Made by a program: the position numbers and the translations under genes
In this document: positions 1-8,927 of the stretch, piece by piece
Position numbering within the stretch: the first letter of the stretch is position 1
Layout: each line of letters begins with the position of its first letter
Assembly: GCF_000611645.1 (NCBI RefSeq)
Contig: NW_014011596.1
Location: 1 to 10,800 of the forward strand
Direction: 5' to 3'
Length of the DNA stretch: 10,800 nt
Origin: Monoraphidium neglectum
Taxonomy: Eukaryota > Chlorophyta > Chlorophyceae > Sphaeropleales > Selenastraceae
The notes under the pieces: model-generated
Seen by the model: only the letters and a program-made list of their open reading frames with translations
What the model was told of the DNA's origin: nothing
The model's database searches: none

Positions 1-1272
1 TTGTGGCGTTGAATCTGGCACAAAGGGGCCGATGAGGCAGGGGGTTGGGCGGTCCGCATGGCAGAAGGTGCATGTGGGCACATGGATCAGGTCGCCGTCA
101 GCGATGGTTGAAGCAGTGCTTGAGAGGTCAGAAGCCCTGACTTGTCACATGCTGTGGCCATTTTGTCGCGCCCTGGCCATCCCCCAAAGAAGCCTTGCAG
201 ACAATGCAGGAAGCCCTGTTTGCTCCCAGCTGGCAACAAAATCATATTTCCCTTGTCAATCCTGACCCGCGCAATTACATGCTGCATCGGTGCCTGCCAC
301 ATTGTTGGCACCTCCAGTGTGCGTCCCCAAAATGTCCCTCAGGCTGAGGCTCTCGACACCCTCCAGCCTCCTGAGCATATGAAAACCTGCAACCTGGCAG
401 GAACAAGCTACAGCCTTGCAGATCGGTATCTAGATGGCACGTCTAGCAGTTCCTATTCCCTGCTTGTTCGCGTCGAGCGCGGGCTGTGGCCCAGTCTCTG
501 ACCTTGGTGACTGCGACTGGCGCTTGGCCTGGCAGGAGGGGGCCAACAGCATGTCAGGGGTCAGCATACGTACTGAACAGTAGAGTAGAGTGGACCGGGC
601 GCTGGGCGCCGAGTATGTATTAAGGACGGGCGCGAGGGTCAGGGCATCCGCCCGTTCCCCCGCTGCCCCACCGGCAAACGTAAAAGCATACGTACTGAAC
701 ACAGCAAGTGTGCTTAGTATGGCTGCAGCACAGCTGTGCTGTGCGTGTGAAGTACTGTAAGTGGCTTGGTTGGTGACCCCTTTGACCTTCCTAGAACTCA
801 CGTGCCAATGGTGGCTGTTGACTGTGCGCGCAACTCGCGACGTCGCGCGTTTCAGAGTTGCCGCGACGCTCTTGTCACGGGACAGTACTAGTCAGACTGA
901 GGGGTTAGTCTCCCAGGCTGATAGGACTGGGCCTTATCTGTCGACACCTAGCTGGGAGTCACTGCCAGTAGAGCAGCTGCCCAGTAGGCGCCCCTGGGTG
1001 ACTGGGCCTGTGAAGGGGTCAGGGGCTTAAAGTCGTTGAAGGGTCCCAGTCTGTATTCTTGGATCGAGAAGCCTGTTACAGCTCTGACATTGATCCAGCC
1101 CTTTGCAGAGACCCAAGAGGCGTCGCAGGCTCGTGTAACCTGACATTTTACCTCTTAAACACACAAAATCCAAGTTGCGTTGTCAAGAAGCGCGCTTACC
1201 GGAACTCAACAGATCACGCAACGGAACCAGCGGCTCAGCCTGGCCTGAAAGCGCGCTTGATTACAGCAATTC
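1..1272. other. Intergenic region upstream of the stress-protein gene
   Basis: I see no exon chain, tRNA or mobile element here. Open frames on both strands are short, lack family resemblance, and their splice borders do not combine into a model. The stretch contains the 17-bp repeat listed separately, a 12-bp perfect palindrome (CGCGACGTCGCG, 836-847) with a central GACGTC, and TGTAA words at about 754 and 1135 that could end a gene lying to the left. The last part should hold the promoter and 5' UTR of the gene starting at 1273; I recognise no TATA box or other element with confidence. Confidence 0.4.
563..701. repeat. 17-bp direct repeat, two dispersed copies
   Basis: The word AGCATACGTACTGAACA occurs exactly at 563-579 and again at 685-701, in the same orientation, 122 bases apart. 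The flanking bases differ, so it is a short dispersed repeat rather than a tandem array. No function can be assigned from the sequence. Confidence 0.7.
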
Positions 1273-3018
1273 ATGGCAGCGGATTTGGGATGCCGGGCCA
1301 CAGACGATCCCTGGTCCTGCGCACTGGCGCAGAGCGTCACTGGTCGGCGCCGCGTGACTAGCTCAGAGGACGTCGTCCCGCTGTTCTGCCGCCACCTGGT
1401 GGTGGCCATCGACAATTCGCAGGTCATTAATCTGGATCAAGCTAAAAATCAGGGAACAGGCCTTGGCTCCGGATGCCAGGTCAGCATGCAGGCAGATGAC
1501 GAGGCGCGACAAGCCAAGCTGGGCCATTTGAGAGTTGGGACTGAGCTGAGCCGCTGCTCCGCATCACTACGGTGCCGCAGGGCAGCAAGATGGCGCTGGA
1601 GTGGGCGGTTGACAACCTGTATCGTCCAGGTAGGCGACCAAGGGCTCATGTTCCCTGGACGAGCTGCCCTCACACACGCGGATCATGGCTAGGGGCAGCT
1701 GCCAACCGCCCACGGTGCGGGCACCCTTCAAACCAATCAGGCAGGCGCCCAATTAGCTGCGCCTACGCCCGTGCATCCCTCTGCTTTGACCAGGTGATTT
1801 TGTTCACCTGCTGCACGTCATCAAGGAGCCCGACACGCTGCACTTCCATACTGGGGTGCACGCGCCGCCCGACAGCGCCGCGGAGAGGTCTGAGGTAGGC
1901 GTGGGGGTAGCACAGGGGGCGTGGCCCTGCTGGCTGCTGGCAATACATAACAGGGACGGCAGGCCCATGGACCAGCCTGTTCCGACACGACAATGCCCTT
2001 GCTGCAGTGCTGCTGATGCGACCCTGCATGCCTGTGCGTCCGACAGCCTCCAAGCTTTCGAATAATGTCATCTGGTGTGCTTGCATATGCCCTCGCCAAG
2101 GCCACTTTCGAGGGCATGCCGGCTGCTGCCAACTTCTCAACAGCGTTCTTGCCCAACCCACGCCCGCTGTGCACCCTGCAGTTCCGGGAAGCAGAGGCGT
2201 TTGTCCGCGCCGAATTTGCCCCCATCCTGCGCCTCAAGCACGTGCGGCCTGGAGCGCTGCCGCGCGCTGGCCTGTCCTGCTGCCAATCACCCACGGGCCT
2301 CCCTCCGGCTCGCGAATGCAGCGGCTTTGCCAGGATCCCGGCCAGCCAGCCCGCCCCTTCCTCATGATTGCGGAGGTAACCGGCTCATCAATTTTGCAGC
2401 TTGCTGCACACCAAGCTATCAACCGTTTGTGGCTCCTGGTACCATCTGCCCCGCTCTCCCACAGGTCCCATCAGACCTGCATATTATCGTGGCACCGGAC
2501 AACCCTGACAGCGTGGCGGCGGTCATACTCGTCAAGGCGCGCGAGCTGCAGGGCATTTCAAGCACGCCATCAGCAGAGGGCGAGGAGGGGGGCGCGGTCG
2601 CAGCCGCGGCGGCCAGGGCGCGAGCTGGCCTGGGTGCCTCTGGAACCGGCTGCAGCGGGCCTGAAGGGGGCGGCGTAGAGGCGGTAGCACTGGCAGGGCC
2701 TCCTGGTGACCCTGGCAACCTCGTTGGGGGCGTGATCATCGTTGTAGCTGGGCGCGGGCACCCTCGGCTTGAGGTGAGTTCCAAGCACCCTGTTTTGTCT
2801 TGGCCGCTTAGGGTCGCTGCCTTCTGACCCTCATATTTGCTCCAGACTGCCTGCCTGTTAACTCGGAATTTCCAGGTGTTCTCAACCCTACCGGTGAAGG
2901 ATGCCACCTGCTCTCCAACTTTTTGCAGGAGTTCTGGACGGGCAGTGTTTGCAGTCGCCTGCTGAGGACGAGCCCGGTGCCCATAATCGTGCACCGCCAT
3001 GGTGTTGCGCCAGGCTAG
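1273..3018 (+). CDS. Universal stress protein (UspA-like), six exons, 252 aa
   Basis: Exons: 1273-1422, 1581-1629, 1794-1894, 2182-2241, 2465-2773, 2929-3018. The sum is 759 nt, phases agree at every junction, and all introns (155-287 nt) are GT-AG. The first in-frame ATG (1273) follows an in-frame TGA at 1258. The joined protein has the UspA order. Strand 1 is LVVAIDNS, with the conserved Asp at residue 47, then GSKMALEWAVDNLYRPG and FVHLLHVIKEPDTLHF. Next come FREAEAFVRAEFAPIL and DLHIIVAPDNPDSVAAVILVKAREL (121-149). The C-terminal signature G-9x-G-S (Gly218, Gly228-Ser229) precedes PVPIIVHRHG. This matches the ATP-type motif G2xG9xGS except that the first Gly is Ala215. USPs are small alpha/beta proteins, often nucleotide-binding and dimeric, linked to stress responses. 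Oddities are a 39-residue N-terminal extension and a Gly/Ala/Glu-rich insertion at about 152-204. No TGTAA polyadenylation signal is visible between 3019 and 3620. The family call is firm; the N-terminus and the exon 1 donor (GTCATT) are the weakest parts. Confidence 0.85.
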
Positions 3019-3138
3019 GCGGTACACTCGCCTTCCCGTGTACCTCGGTTATGCCCACAGCAGCCCCAAACCACCCACACACAATTACTCTCGTCGTAAC
3101 TTCAAAATTGCTGCTTTTGGGCCATCTTGTGATTTTGA

Positions 3139-3183
3139 TTACAATGACAATGCCGTACAGTGGGCCTTGGTTGCACAGTTACA
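3139..3183 (-). promoter_or_regulatory. Candidate TGTAA polyadenylation signals for the oxygenase gene
   Basis: On the minus strand TGTAA occurs at 3183-3179 and 3143-3139, one per copy of the 40-bp duplication. I saw no other TTACA on the plus strand between 3019 and 3620. In green algae TGTAA commonly lies 10-20 bases before the cleavage site. Using either copy would give the oxygenase mRNA a 3' UTR of about 450-500 bases. This is inference from motif and position only. Confidence 0.35.
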
Positions 3184-3220
3184 ATGACAATGCTGTACAG
3201 TGGGCCTTGGTTGCAAAGTT
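3141..3220. repeat. 40-bp tandem duplication, two copies
   Basis: Unit 1 (3141-3180) and unit 2 (3181-3220) begin ACAATGACAATG and end in GTT. They are the same length and differ at two positions only (C/T at unit base 13, C/A near the end), so the duplication is recent. Each copy is preceded by TT, which gives TTACA at 3139-3143 and 3179-3183: the chlorophyte polyadenylation word TGTAA on the minus strand, about 440-480 bases downstream of the oxygenase stop codon. Confidence 0.9.
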
Positions 3221-3620
3221 TGTGGTAATTGCTTTGGAGTAGCCGCACTGCCACGCACTTGCCAGTGCATGCACAGCGTTTTGTCCACCTTTGTTAACAA
3301 TGCGCTTGTGGGCCAAACAGTTGCCAAGAGAACTCCTGTCATAAGCATATGCATGTTACTACATGTTATACTAGCAACGTCGGGCCCTTGCTGATCCAAG
3401 GGCCCACATGTGTGGGACCCAATAGGTGTGAAAACCAGCTGCTCGGCAGAGGTGAGCATCGCAGTGGCAAGCTGAGACCTGATCATTCATCAGGCTACAC
3501 AGACAAGCTTCACAATCTAACAGATTAGGATTATTGGATGATGATCATTGGCATAAAGCAACTCCTAGCTATGGACTGAAAATGATTGAACCTAGCTGGA
3601 TCACTTCTCCACGCCGAAAC

Positions 3621-6500
3621 CTACAGTGCCCCACAGCTGCTTGCGGGCGCTGCCGCGTCTGCAGCCACCACTGCCTCGCTCGCCGCCGCGCCAGGCGGCT
3701 TGCCGCCCGCTCCCAAGCTGATCAGGTCCAGCTCCTGCTGCACCTGCCGCCCTGCCGGCGTCGGCGGGTACGCCTCAACCGCTCCCGCCAGCTCCGCGAA
3801 CCGCCCCAGCGGCTGCAGCACCTGGCGCGACGCGACGTGCGCAAACACGGTGCTGCTCACCCGCCAGAGGCTCCGGCCGGCGGCCTCCGCTGCCTCCGCC
3901 GCGGCCAAGGTCTCAGGAGCGACGACGACTTCGTGCCAGCCGGCCTGCACGTGGCCGCCGGTCAGCCACTCAAGCTGGCGGCCGGCTTGCAGCAGCAGGC
4001 AGCCCGGTGGCACGCGAACCAGCACCCGGCGGCCGTCGCGCAGCCACACGTACAGCCCGGGGAAGCGGCTGCAAGGCGAGGTGTTGCGGAATTGTTTTCA
4101 GGGGGATATGTGACACATGCTGCACTAGAACAAGCGGGGTGTGGTGAATTTGCAGGGAGAGCACGACAAGCTGGAGGGAGTGTCGAAGGTTCAGCGAGTT
4201 GGCCCGAGGGCTCACAGCGGGTGAGCCTGAGGGCAGCGCAGCAGGCCCGCGTACAGCAGGGATATTACTACAGGGGGTTTCTTTGGCACTTGCCTGCGGC
4301 CATGTATGGTGAGCATGTTCAAATCGTAGTGGACCCCTGGGTGGCAGTCATGGCAGGGAGCAGGGCTGGTCAGTGGTTTCCAATGCATTCAAGAAAGTGT
4401 AGAGCTGCACGTGCATGGGGGTGGAGAGGGGGAAGGGGAGCGGGAGCGGGAGCGGGAGAGGGGAAGGAGTACAAGACCATGGACCCACCGCTTGGTGCAG
4501 GCAAGCGCTTAGCATGCCTGCCTGGCTGCGCACTCATGCACGCTCCAGTGACCCCACCCGGCCCCTTACCTGCCAGCACGGTCCCCAGCTGCCGGTGCTG
4601 CCCCAGGTCGCTGCCAGTCGGCGCCAGCAGGTGTGGGCCCTCATCCATGAGTGACGTCAGGGAGTTGGGCTCCAGCCCAAAGCCCACCGCCGCTGCGCGC
4701 GCCACCAGCCGCACTGCGCCCATCATCGCTTCGCCCCATGTGTCCATCACCGCTGCCCACTGTGGAAAGCCCTGGGGAGCCGGTGGACGCGACGTCCGGG
4801 CTGTGTGTGCGGCGAGGGAACAGCCACCAGCCGCCATTCATGCATTCAACCAGACAACTTCTGAAGTGGGCCACTGCCAATCGAGCCATCACCAGGAGGC
4901 TGCACATGGTGCCGTGCAGCCAACCGCCTACAGCTGCCAGCCTCTGCTGCACAGGCGTATGCAAGGGAAGCCGTACCATCCTTGCATGGCAGGGGCCCGC
5001 CCCTGAGCCGGCCAAGTCGAGTGACAGGCCAGCTTCCACCCCGTCACCCACCTCAGGCACCACAGGTTCCGCGTTCAGCTCTGCATATTCAGAGTCCCGT
5101 GGCCGCGCGCCCACACGCCAGAAGAAGCGCCACTTGGCATCTGAGGGGGGAGGGTGAGGCCGCAGGTGAGGTGTTGGCGACACAAGGGGGCGGCGATGCC
5201 GTGATCAAGGGTGCTGTTTGTGCAGGTGTTGCTACCAGAATATCACCTATAACTCGGCGCGGCCCCTTGACTGGCACTCAAGCCTTCAACTAGGGGGCCA
5301 CCACGAAAGAAGAAAGCCGGTCAGCGACCTCGCAGCCGGCCTCCCCTGCGCAGGCTCCCCTCGCCCACCCACCTGCCCCGGTGACGGGCGAGGCGCTGTG
5401 CTCTTGCGGCAGCGACCTGATCCTGTCTGCGCAAGCGGGGTCCACCAGGCACCTCGGTGTCTCCGTGCCGCCAGGTGTGGCCCCGACCTGTGGCAGTGAC
5501 GTGAGGGGCCGCGACCGCTAACTGCGCGCCCCCCGTTTCGACCTGCGCTGCCCACCGAGCCCGCAGCCGGTCCGCCTGCGTCTCTCCCACCTGCCCTGTT
5601 GGACGGCTGACGGTCGCGCTTGCCGAGCGTGACGAGCTGCCCAAACATGCACTGTGCGGCAAATCCGCGTCCGCCCAGGCGCCTCGTGCAGCAACCCCCA
5701 CGCGAGGGCCGCACCTGACCGCCCGATCCCACCCCCTCCCCTCCCGTACATGCCACGCCGGCTCCCCACAATTGGATTCAAAACGCACCTGATACGACAG
5801 CTCCCGCCGCACGTCCCGCATCTTGAGTGCATCCGGCTGCCCAAAGTAGGCCTCCATCTGATCCAAGAACTCGTTTTTGAGGCGCTCATCAACGCCGGGC
5901 ACGCGCACCTGGCGGCAAGGCGGTGCGCGGTGCGCCTCTGGTGCCGCGCAGGGCGCGTGCAGGTGCAGCTGATGGGCATGCGAGGCACGCAGCAGCCGCG
6001 ACAGGCTCCACGCCAGAGATCAGAGGGAACGGCGTGGCTGAGGCCGTCGTCGATAGGGTGCAAGCGGCAATGCACGACCTGTGGCCGCGCCCTCCCCCCT
6101 GCAGCCGCTCACGACGAGGCAGCCGGTGTTGTGCAGGCACTCGGCAACGGCGCTGCACAGCTGCCGCGTGTCTTTGGGGATGCTTGCGACCTGAAGCAGG
6201 AATAGGTACGCAAACAAAGGTACACCAATCAACCCCCTGCCCACCACCCTTAATTGCTCAGCGCATCACCCGGCGCAGGCGTGGTGCAGCACGTGGTGCA
6301 GCACGAGCAGGCCGCGCAGCGACACGGCGCGCACGCACACCGCTCAGGCTCCCTGCGCTTACCGCAGCATTGTCACTCAGATCCGCCAACGCCTTGAGGT
6401 CATATACAGGAAGTTGTTCGCTCTCGAGACCGACATGCATTCCCTTGCTCGGTGCTGCCGTTGTGATGCTTGTTCGCTGATCAGGCATGCAGGTATCCAT
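3621..6500 (-). CDS. 2-oxoglutarate/Fe(II)-dependent oxygenase (IPNS-like fold), eight exons, 410 aa
   Basis: Exons in order: 6500-6363, 6190-6113, 5908-5789, 5487-5373, 5140-5052, 4771-4570, 4336-4294, 4068-3621. The total is 1233 nt and every phase matches. ATG at 6500 is the first in frame after a TAA at 6575-6573. The family's usual landmarks appear in sequence: LPVYDLKAL, NTGCLVVRVPGVDE, FLDQMEAYFGQPD, RRELSYQVGATPGGTETPR, WRFFWRVGARPRD, LNAEPVVPEGFPQW, GPHLLAPTGSDL, HYDLNMLTIHGRSRFPGLY and LTGGHVQAGWHEVVV. Metal ligands are His250 and Asp252 (HxD) and His307; the 2-oxoglutarate-binding RxS is Arg331-Ser333 in SLWRVSS. All catalytic residues are present, so an active enzyme is expected. 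The family oxidises small molecules with O2 and 2-oxoglutarate; the substrate cannot be read from sequence. The C-terminal 30 or so residues are Ala-rich. Intron 7 (4293-4069) has a GC donor; the other six are GT-AG. Localisation is unclear: the 40-residue leader before LPVYDL is not a strong transit peptide. The structure is firm because each junction restores conserved text. Confidence 0.92.
4069..4293 (-). other. GC-AG intron after the HxD exon of the oxygenase
   Basis: The 43-base exon 7 ends ...GGCCGCAG and is followed by GCAAGT, which is the textbook GC-type donor context AG|GCAAGT. The intron ends TTGCAG before CCGCTTCCCC. Joining here yields HGRSRFPGLY in frame, the conserved family text. 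The nearest GT downstream (at 4289) would add residues and lose the required phase 2. Confidence 0.8.
4421..4470. repeat. Polypurine tract with GGGAGC repeats in oxygenase intron 6
   Basis: Plus-strand bases here are almost all G and A, with three to four near-perfect GGGAGC units around 4435-4460. The tract lies inside intron 6 (4569-4337) of the minus-strand gene, where it is read as CTCCCG-rich RNA. It is a simple-sequence tract with no evident coding role. Confidence 0.75.
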
Positions 6501-7639
6501 CGGAAAACTGCAACATTCAAAGTTGAAATTTGCCACAACAGTGGGTCCTGATTGACGAGTGCAACCACGTGATTATGATACTGCATGGCGCCCCTGCACA
6601 TTCAAATGCGTTTGAATCGTTGAGGGCATGTGGTGCGGTGTTCAGCTGTGTAGCTACTGCACGGAGCCCTGCCCCTTACATTATAGACGAAATCCCGTCG
6701 TAGCATGCATGCATTGACGAGGGTTCGATTACCGTGGGGCGCCCAGAGTGGTCACCACCGTAGACACCGCACACGACAGATGTGGCAAGCAGCAGTGTGC
6801 TCAAAGCGAGTGGGGTATCCCACCCTTACATTATGCTCAACAATAGCCTGCATTGTTTTCTTGTGCACGATTTCAACATTATGATTATCCACGCAGTCCC
6901 AACAGGGGCCAACCTGTTGACAACATCCATCACAACGCCACACTCACACACACAAACCACTGCACAGGTCAAAGCGAGAGCGCGCGACGTGTTGCACAAT
7001 GCTTCGTGTAAGTGACTCAGTGTCAGCATGAAATACCTGCAAAAATAACGACAGCACAGCTCAAAGTTGCATGCTTGCCGGCCTGGCCCACCCTTGGAGG
7101 CAATGGGTAGGGGGCGGCGGCTGTCTCTCAAAGAGTCTAGCTGCGAAACACTGAAATCAGCATCGTTTGTTCCAAAAAAAAAACATTCCCAAGAACACAC
7201 AAGATCAACCAGGTATTGAGCCACCTGAAACTCACAAGCTTGAATGCATTTCCCAGAGCAGAAAAATGCACTAAGCATCGCAGGCCCGCAGATTGCATTG
7301 TAAACAGGGGGAGCGCATCGCATGCGTGCGGCTCGGGGGCGTGGATGCGGCACGCACGTGCAGGGCTGACGGCTCATCCTCCGCCGCTGCCACGGGCGCG
7401 GCTGCAAGTGCCGTACCTGCACCTGTGCAGAGTGGCACGCTGCTGTCCCACCCCCGCCACGAGCAACGCCTTGGCAGCCGCTGTAGTGCTCAGTGAGCCA
7501 GCGCCGCTGCCAAGATCCGCCATGCACTGACTATACAGCGGTTTCGGCCTGTCAAAGCTGCCCACAGGAGTTGCAGCCGCACTGAGCAGCCCCTCATCTC
7601 TCGACCAGTGACCCTTGAATCAAGGCCTCGTGCGTGCAG
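6501..7639. other. Upstream region between divergent transcription units, mostly unassigned
   Basis: The oxygenase gene starts leftward at 6500 and the next plausible coding text on the plus strand lies near 7640, so this region should hold two promoters. The 12-bp word CCCTTACATTAT occurs at 6673-6684 and 6823-6834, exactly 150 bases apart. There is a run of ten A at 7174-7183 and a CA-rich stretch at about 6943-6960. One possible small plus-strand exon is 6968-7007: it is preceded by CTGCACAG, followed by GTAAGT, and reads VKARARDVLHNAS in one frame or ends ATGCTTCGT in another. I could not connect it to anything with confidence. A 233-codon minus frame (6826-7527) has no coding character. 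Confidence 0.35.
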
Positions 7640-8099
7640 CTTCTGGACGAGGGGCAGTATCAGCTGCTGCTGAAAGCAGCTGATACTCTGTCAACACCCT
7701 CAGGGGACCATTGCCGCTGCCGCTGCAGCCGCTGGCGACAGTATGCAAGCTGACTGATATGCAACAACACACGCCTGGATTGCATTCAGCCCGCATAGTT
7801 TTTGAGCTGTTCGCTTCATCTTTGGTTGGTTTTTTGAGTGGCAGGTGGATCTGGCAGAGTTGACGACCGTGCCGCTGACCGCAACCGTTGCCGTACGTTT
7901 GTCAGGGCATACCAAACTGCAGCCAATTTCTCTATGAAGTGGCTCAAAAGAGGGCGCGCTGCTGGCTGGCACAGCGCGGCTTGAGCAGGGCACGAACGAG
8001 CAGCTGCTGCTGCCATCGCGGCCGATGGAATCAGGATCAAGCCTGCGTTACCCACCGGGCGACGTCGCGACATATGATATTAAGTGGCGTCAAAAATAG
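7640..8099 (+). CDS. 3' part of an unidentified gene (exon fragments)
   Basis: Three stretches read like protein on the plus strand. 7640-~7690 follows GTGCAG and reads LLDEGQYQLLLKAADTLS. 7845-7892 lies between GGCAG and a GTACGT donor and reads VDLAELTTVPLTATVA. 7989-8099 follows GAGCAG and reads GTNEQLLLPSRP, then SLRYPPGDVATYDIKWRQK and TAG at 8097-8099. The last two join in phase 0 across a 96-base intron (7893-7988). The end of the first fragment is unresolved: the only attractive donor (GTATGC near 7740) is in the wrong phase, so an exon may be missing or the fragment may not belong. A competing frame (reading RTFVRAYQTAANFSMKWL) is open across 7846-7970. I do not recognise the family. 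The start is not found and must lie upstream. The last exon is the best supported part. Confidence 0.4.
7656..7687. repeat. Perfect 13-bp inverted repeat with 6-nt loop
   Basis: AGTATCAGCTGCT (7656-7668) is exactly complementary to AGCAGCTGATACT (7675-7687), with loop GCTGAA. As RNA this would be a stable hairpin. It lies within the putative exon reading YQLLLKAADT, so it may be a coincidence of codon choice or a structured element; nothing else marks it as a terminator or RNA gene. Confidence 0.75.
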
Positions 8100-8244
8100 T
8101 AAATTTGATGTTCCGATAAAGAAACCCGCCGAGTGTGATCATCACAGCGATCTCGACATGTACGGAGTTTGCAGCAACAGTATCAAGCTCAGAACGGCCA
8201 AAGCGTGCAGCTTTACACTGAACGCGCGGTAGCGCAGGGTGGCT
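8100..8244. promoter_or_regulatory. Short gap before the next gene: 3' UTR / 5' UTR
   Basis: Only 145 bases separate the TAG at 8097-8099 from the ATG at 8245, both on the plus strand. This must contain a 3' end and a promoter, or the two genes overlap. The first half is AT-rich for this window (AAAATAGTAAATTTGATG at about 8092). I see no TGTAA here; the nearest one (8349-8353) is inside the next gene at its first splice donor. Confidence 0.35.
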
Positions 8245-8896
8245 ATGGTGCTCCTGCCGGGGGCGGCGGCAGCGTGCCATCAGCATGCCGCTCCAGCCGC
8301 ACACAGGCCAGCGAGGACGCTGTGGGGTGGTGGCCTGGCGGCCCCGTATGTAAGTGCCGAGCACTGCTTGATAGTTGCCGATCACTTCTCCAATGTTATT
8401 CTTGGGCAATTTGGCCCCAAACGTTTGGCCATGAATATTTGCAACCCCTCCGCTGTTGATGCCTGCAGGCACCCAGCCGCCCCTTGGCGGGAACCCGTCA
8501 ACGGAGCCCGCCTGCCCAGCCTGTCGCTGCAAAGGGTGGCTCTGGTCCTGATTTTGGTGGCAGCAGCAGTGAAGATGCCGACCCCTTCAGCGCATTTGGA
8601 GACCTGTCGGCGGGACCCCAGGGCGGCCGCTGGGAAAGAGACGCAAAACCCGCGGGCCGCCGCGGCAGGGGCGGCGCCCGCGGCCGCGGCAGGGGCAGCG
8701 AAAGTGCCGCCAGAGGCCGTGTGGGTGGTCGTTCAGGGAGGATCCCAGGCAGGGGCGCTCGGGAGACGCAGGGCGATCGGGATGAGGCGCCCCTGGGCAG
8801 CGGCGGCGATGACGGGGCACGCGCTGCGGCGCCGCGAACAGAGGCGTCATCACGGCAAGCACCGCGACGCCTACAGCAGCAGCAGCCGCCGCCGCG

Positions 8897-8927
<31 letters not shown>

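Larger units (their letters stand above)
3019..3620. other. Convergent intergenic region / 3' UTRs
   Basis: The plus-strand stress-protein gene ends at 3018 and the minus-strand oxygenase gene ends at 3621, so this 600-base gap holds two converging 3' UTRs. I see no coding exon. It is visibly less GC-rich than its surroundings and contains the 40-bp tandem duplication (3141-3220), whose two copies each create TTACA on the plus strand (TGTAA on the minus strand). Confidence 0.6.

Noticed and set aside
2875..2928. Alternative acceptor TTCCAG for the last stress-protein exon
   Set aside because: Using it shifts out of the conserved GS...PVPIIV reading; the TTTTGCAG at 2921-2928 gives the expected G-9x-G-S motif.
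3534..5006. 490-codon open frame on the plus strand
   Set aside because: It runs antisense through exons and introns of the oxygenase gene, whose eight exons restore a conserved protein; the plus frame has no family resemblance.
6716..6735. GGTTCGATTACC resembling a tRNA T-loop
   Set aside because: Flanking bases do not form a 5-bp T stem, and no acceptor stem, D arm or anticodon arm can be drawn around it.
6826..7527. 233-codon minus-strand frame
   Set aside because: Irregular composition with no domain, and no continuation through splice sites.
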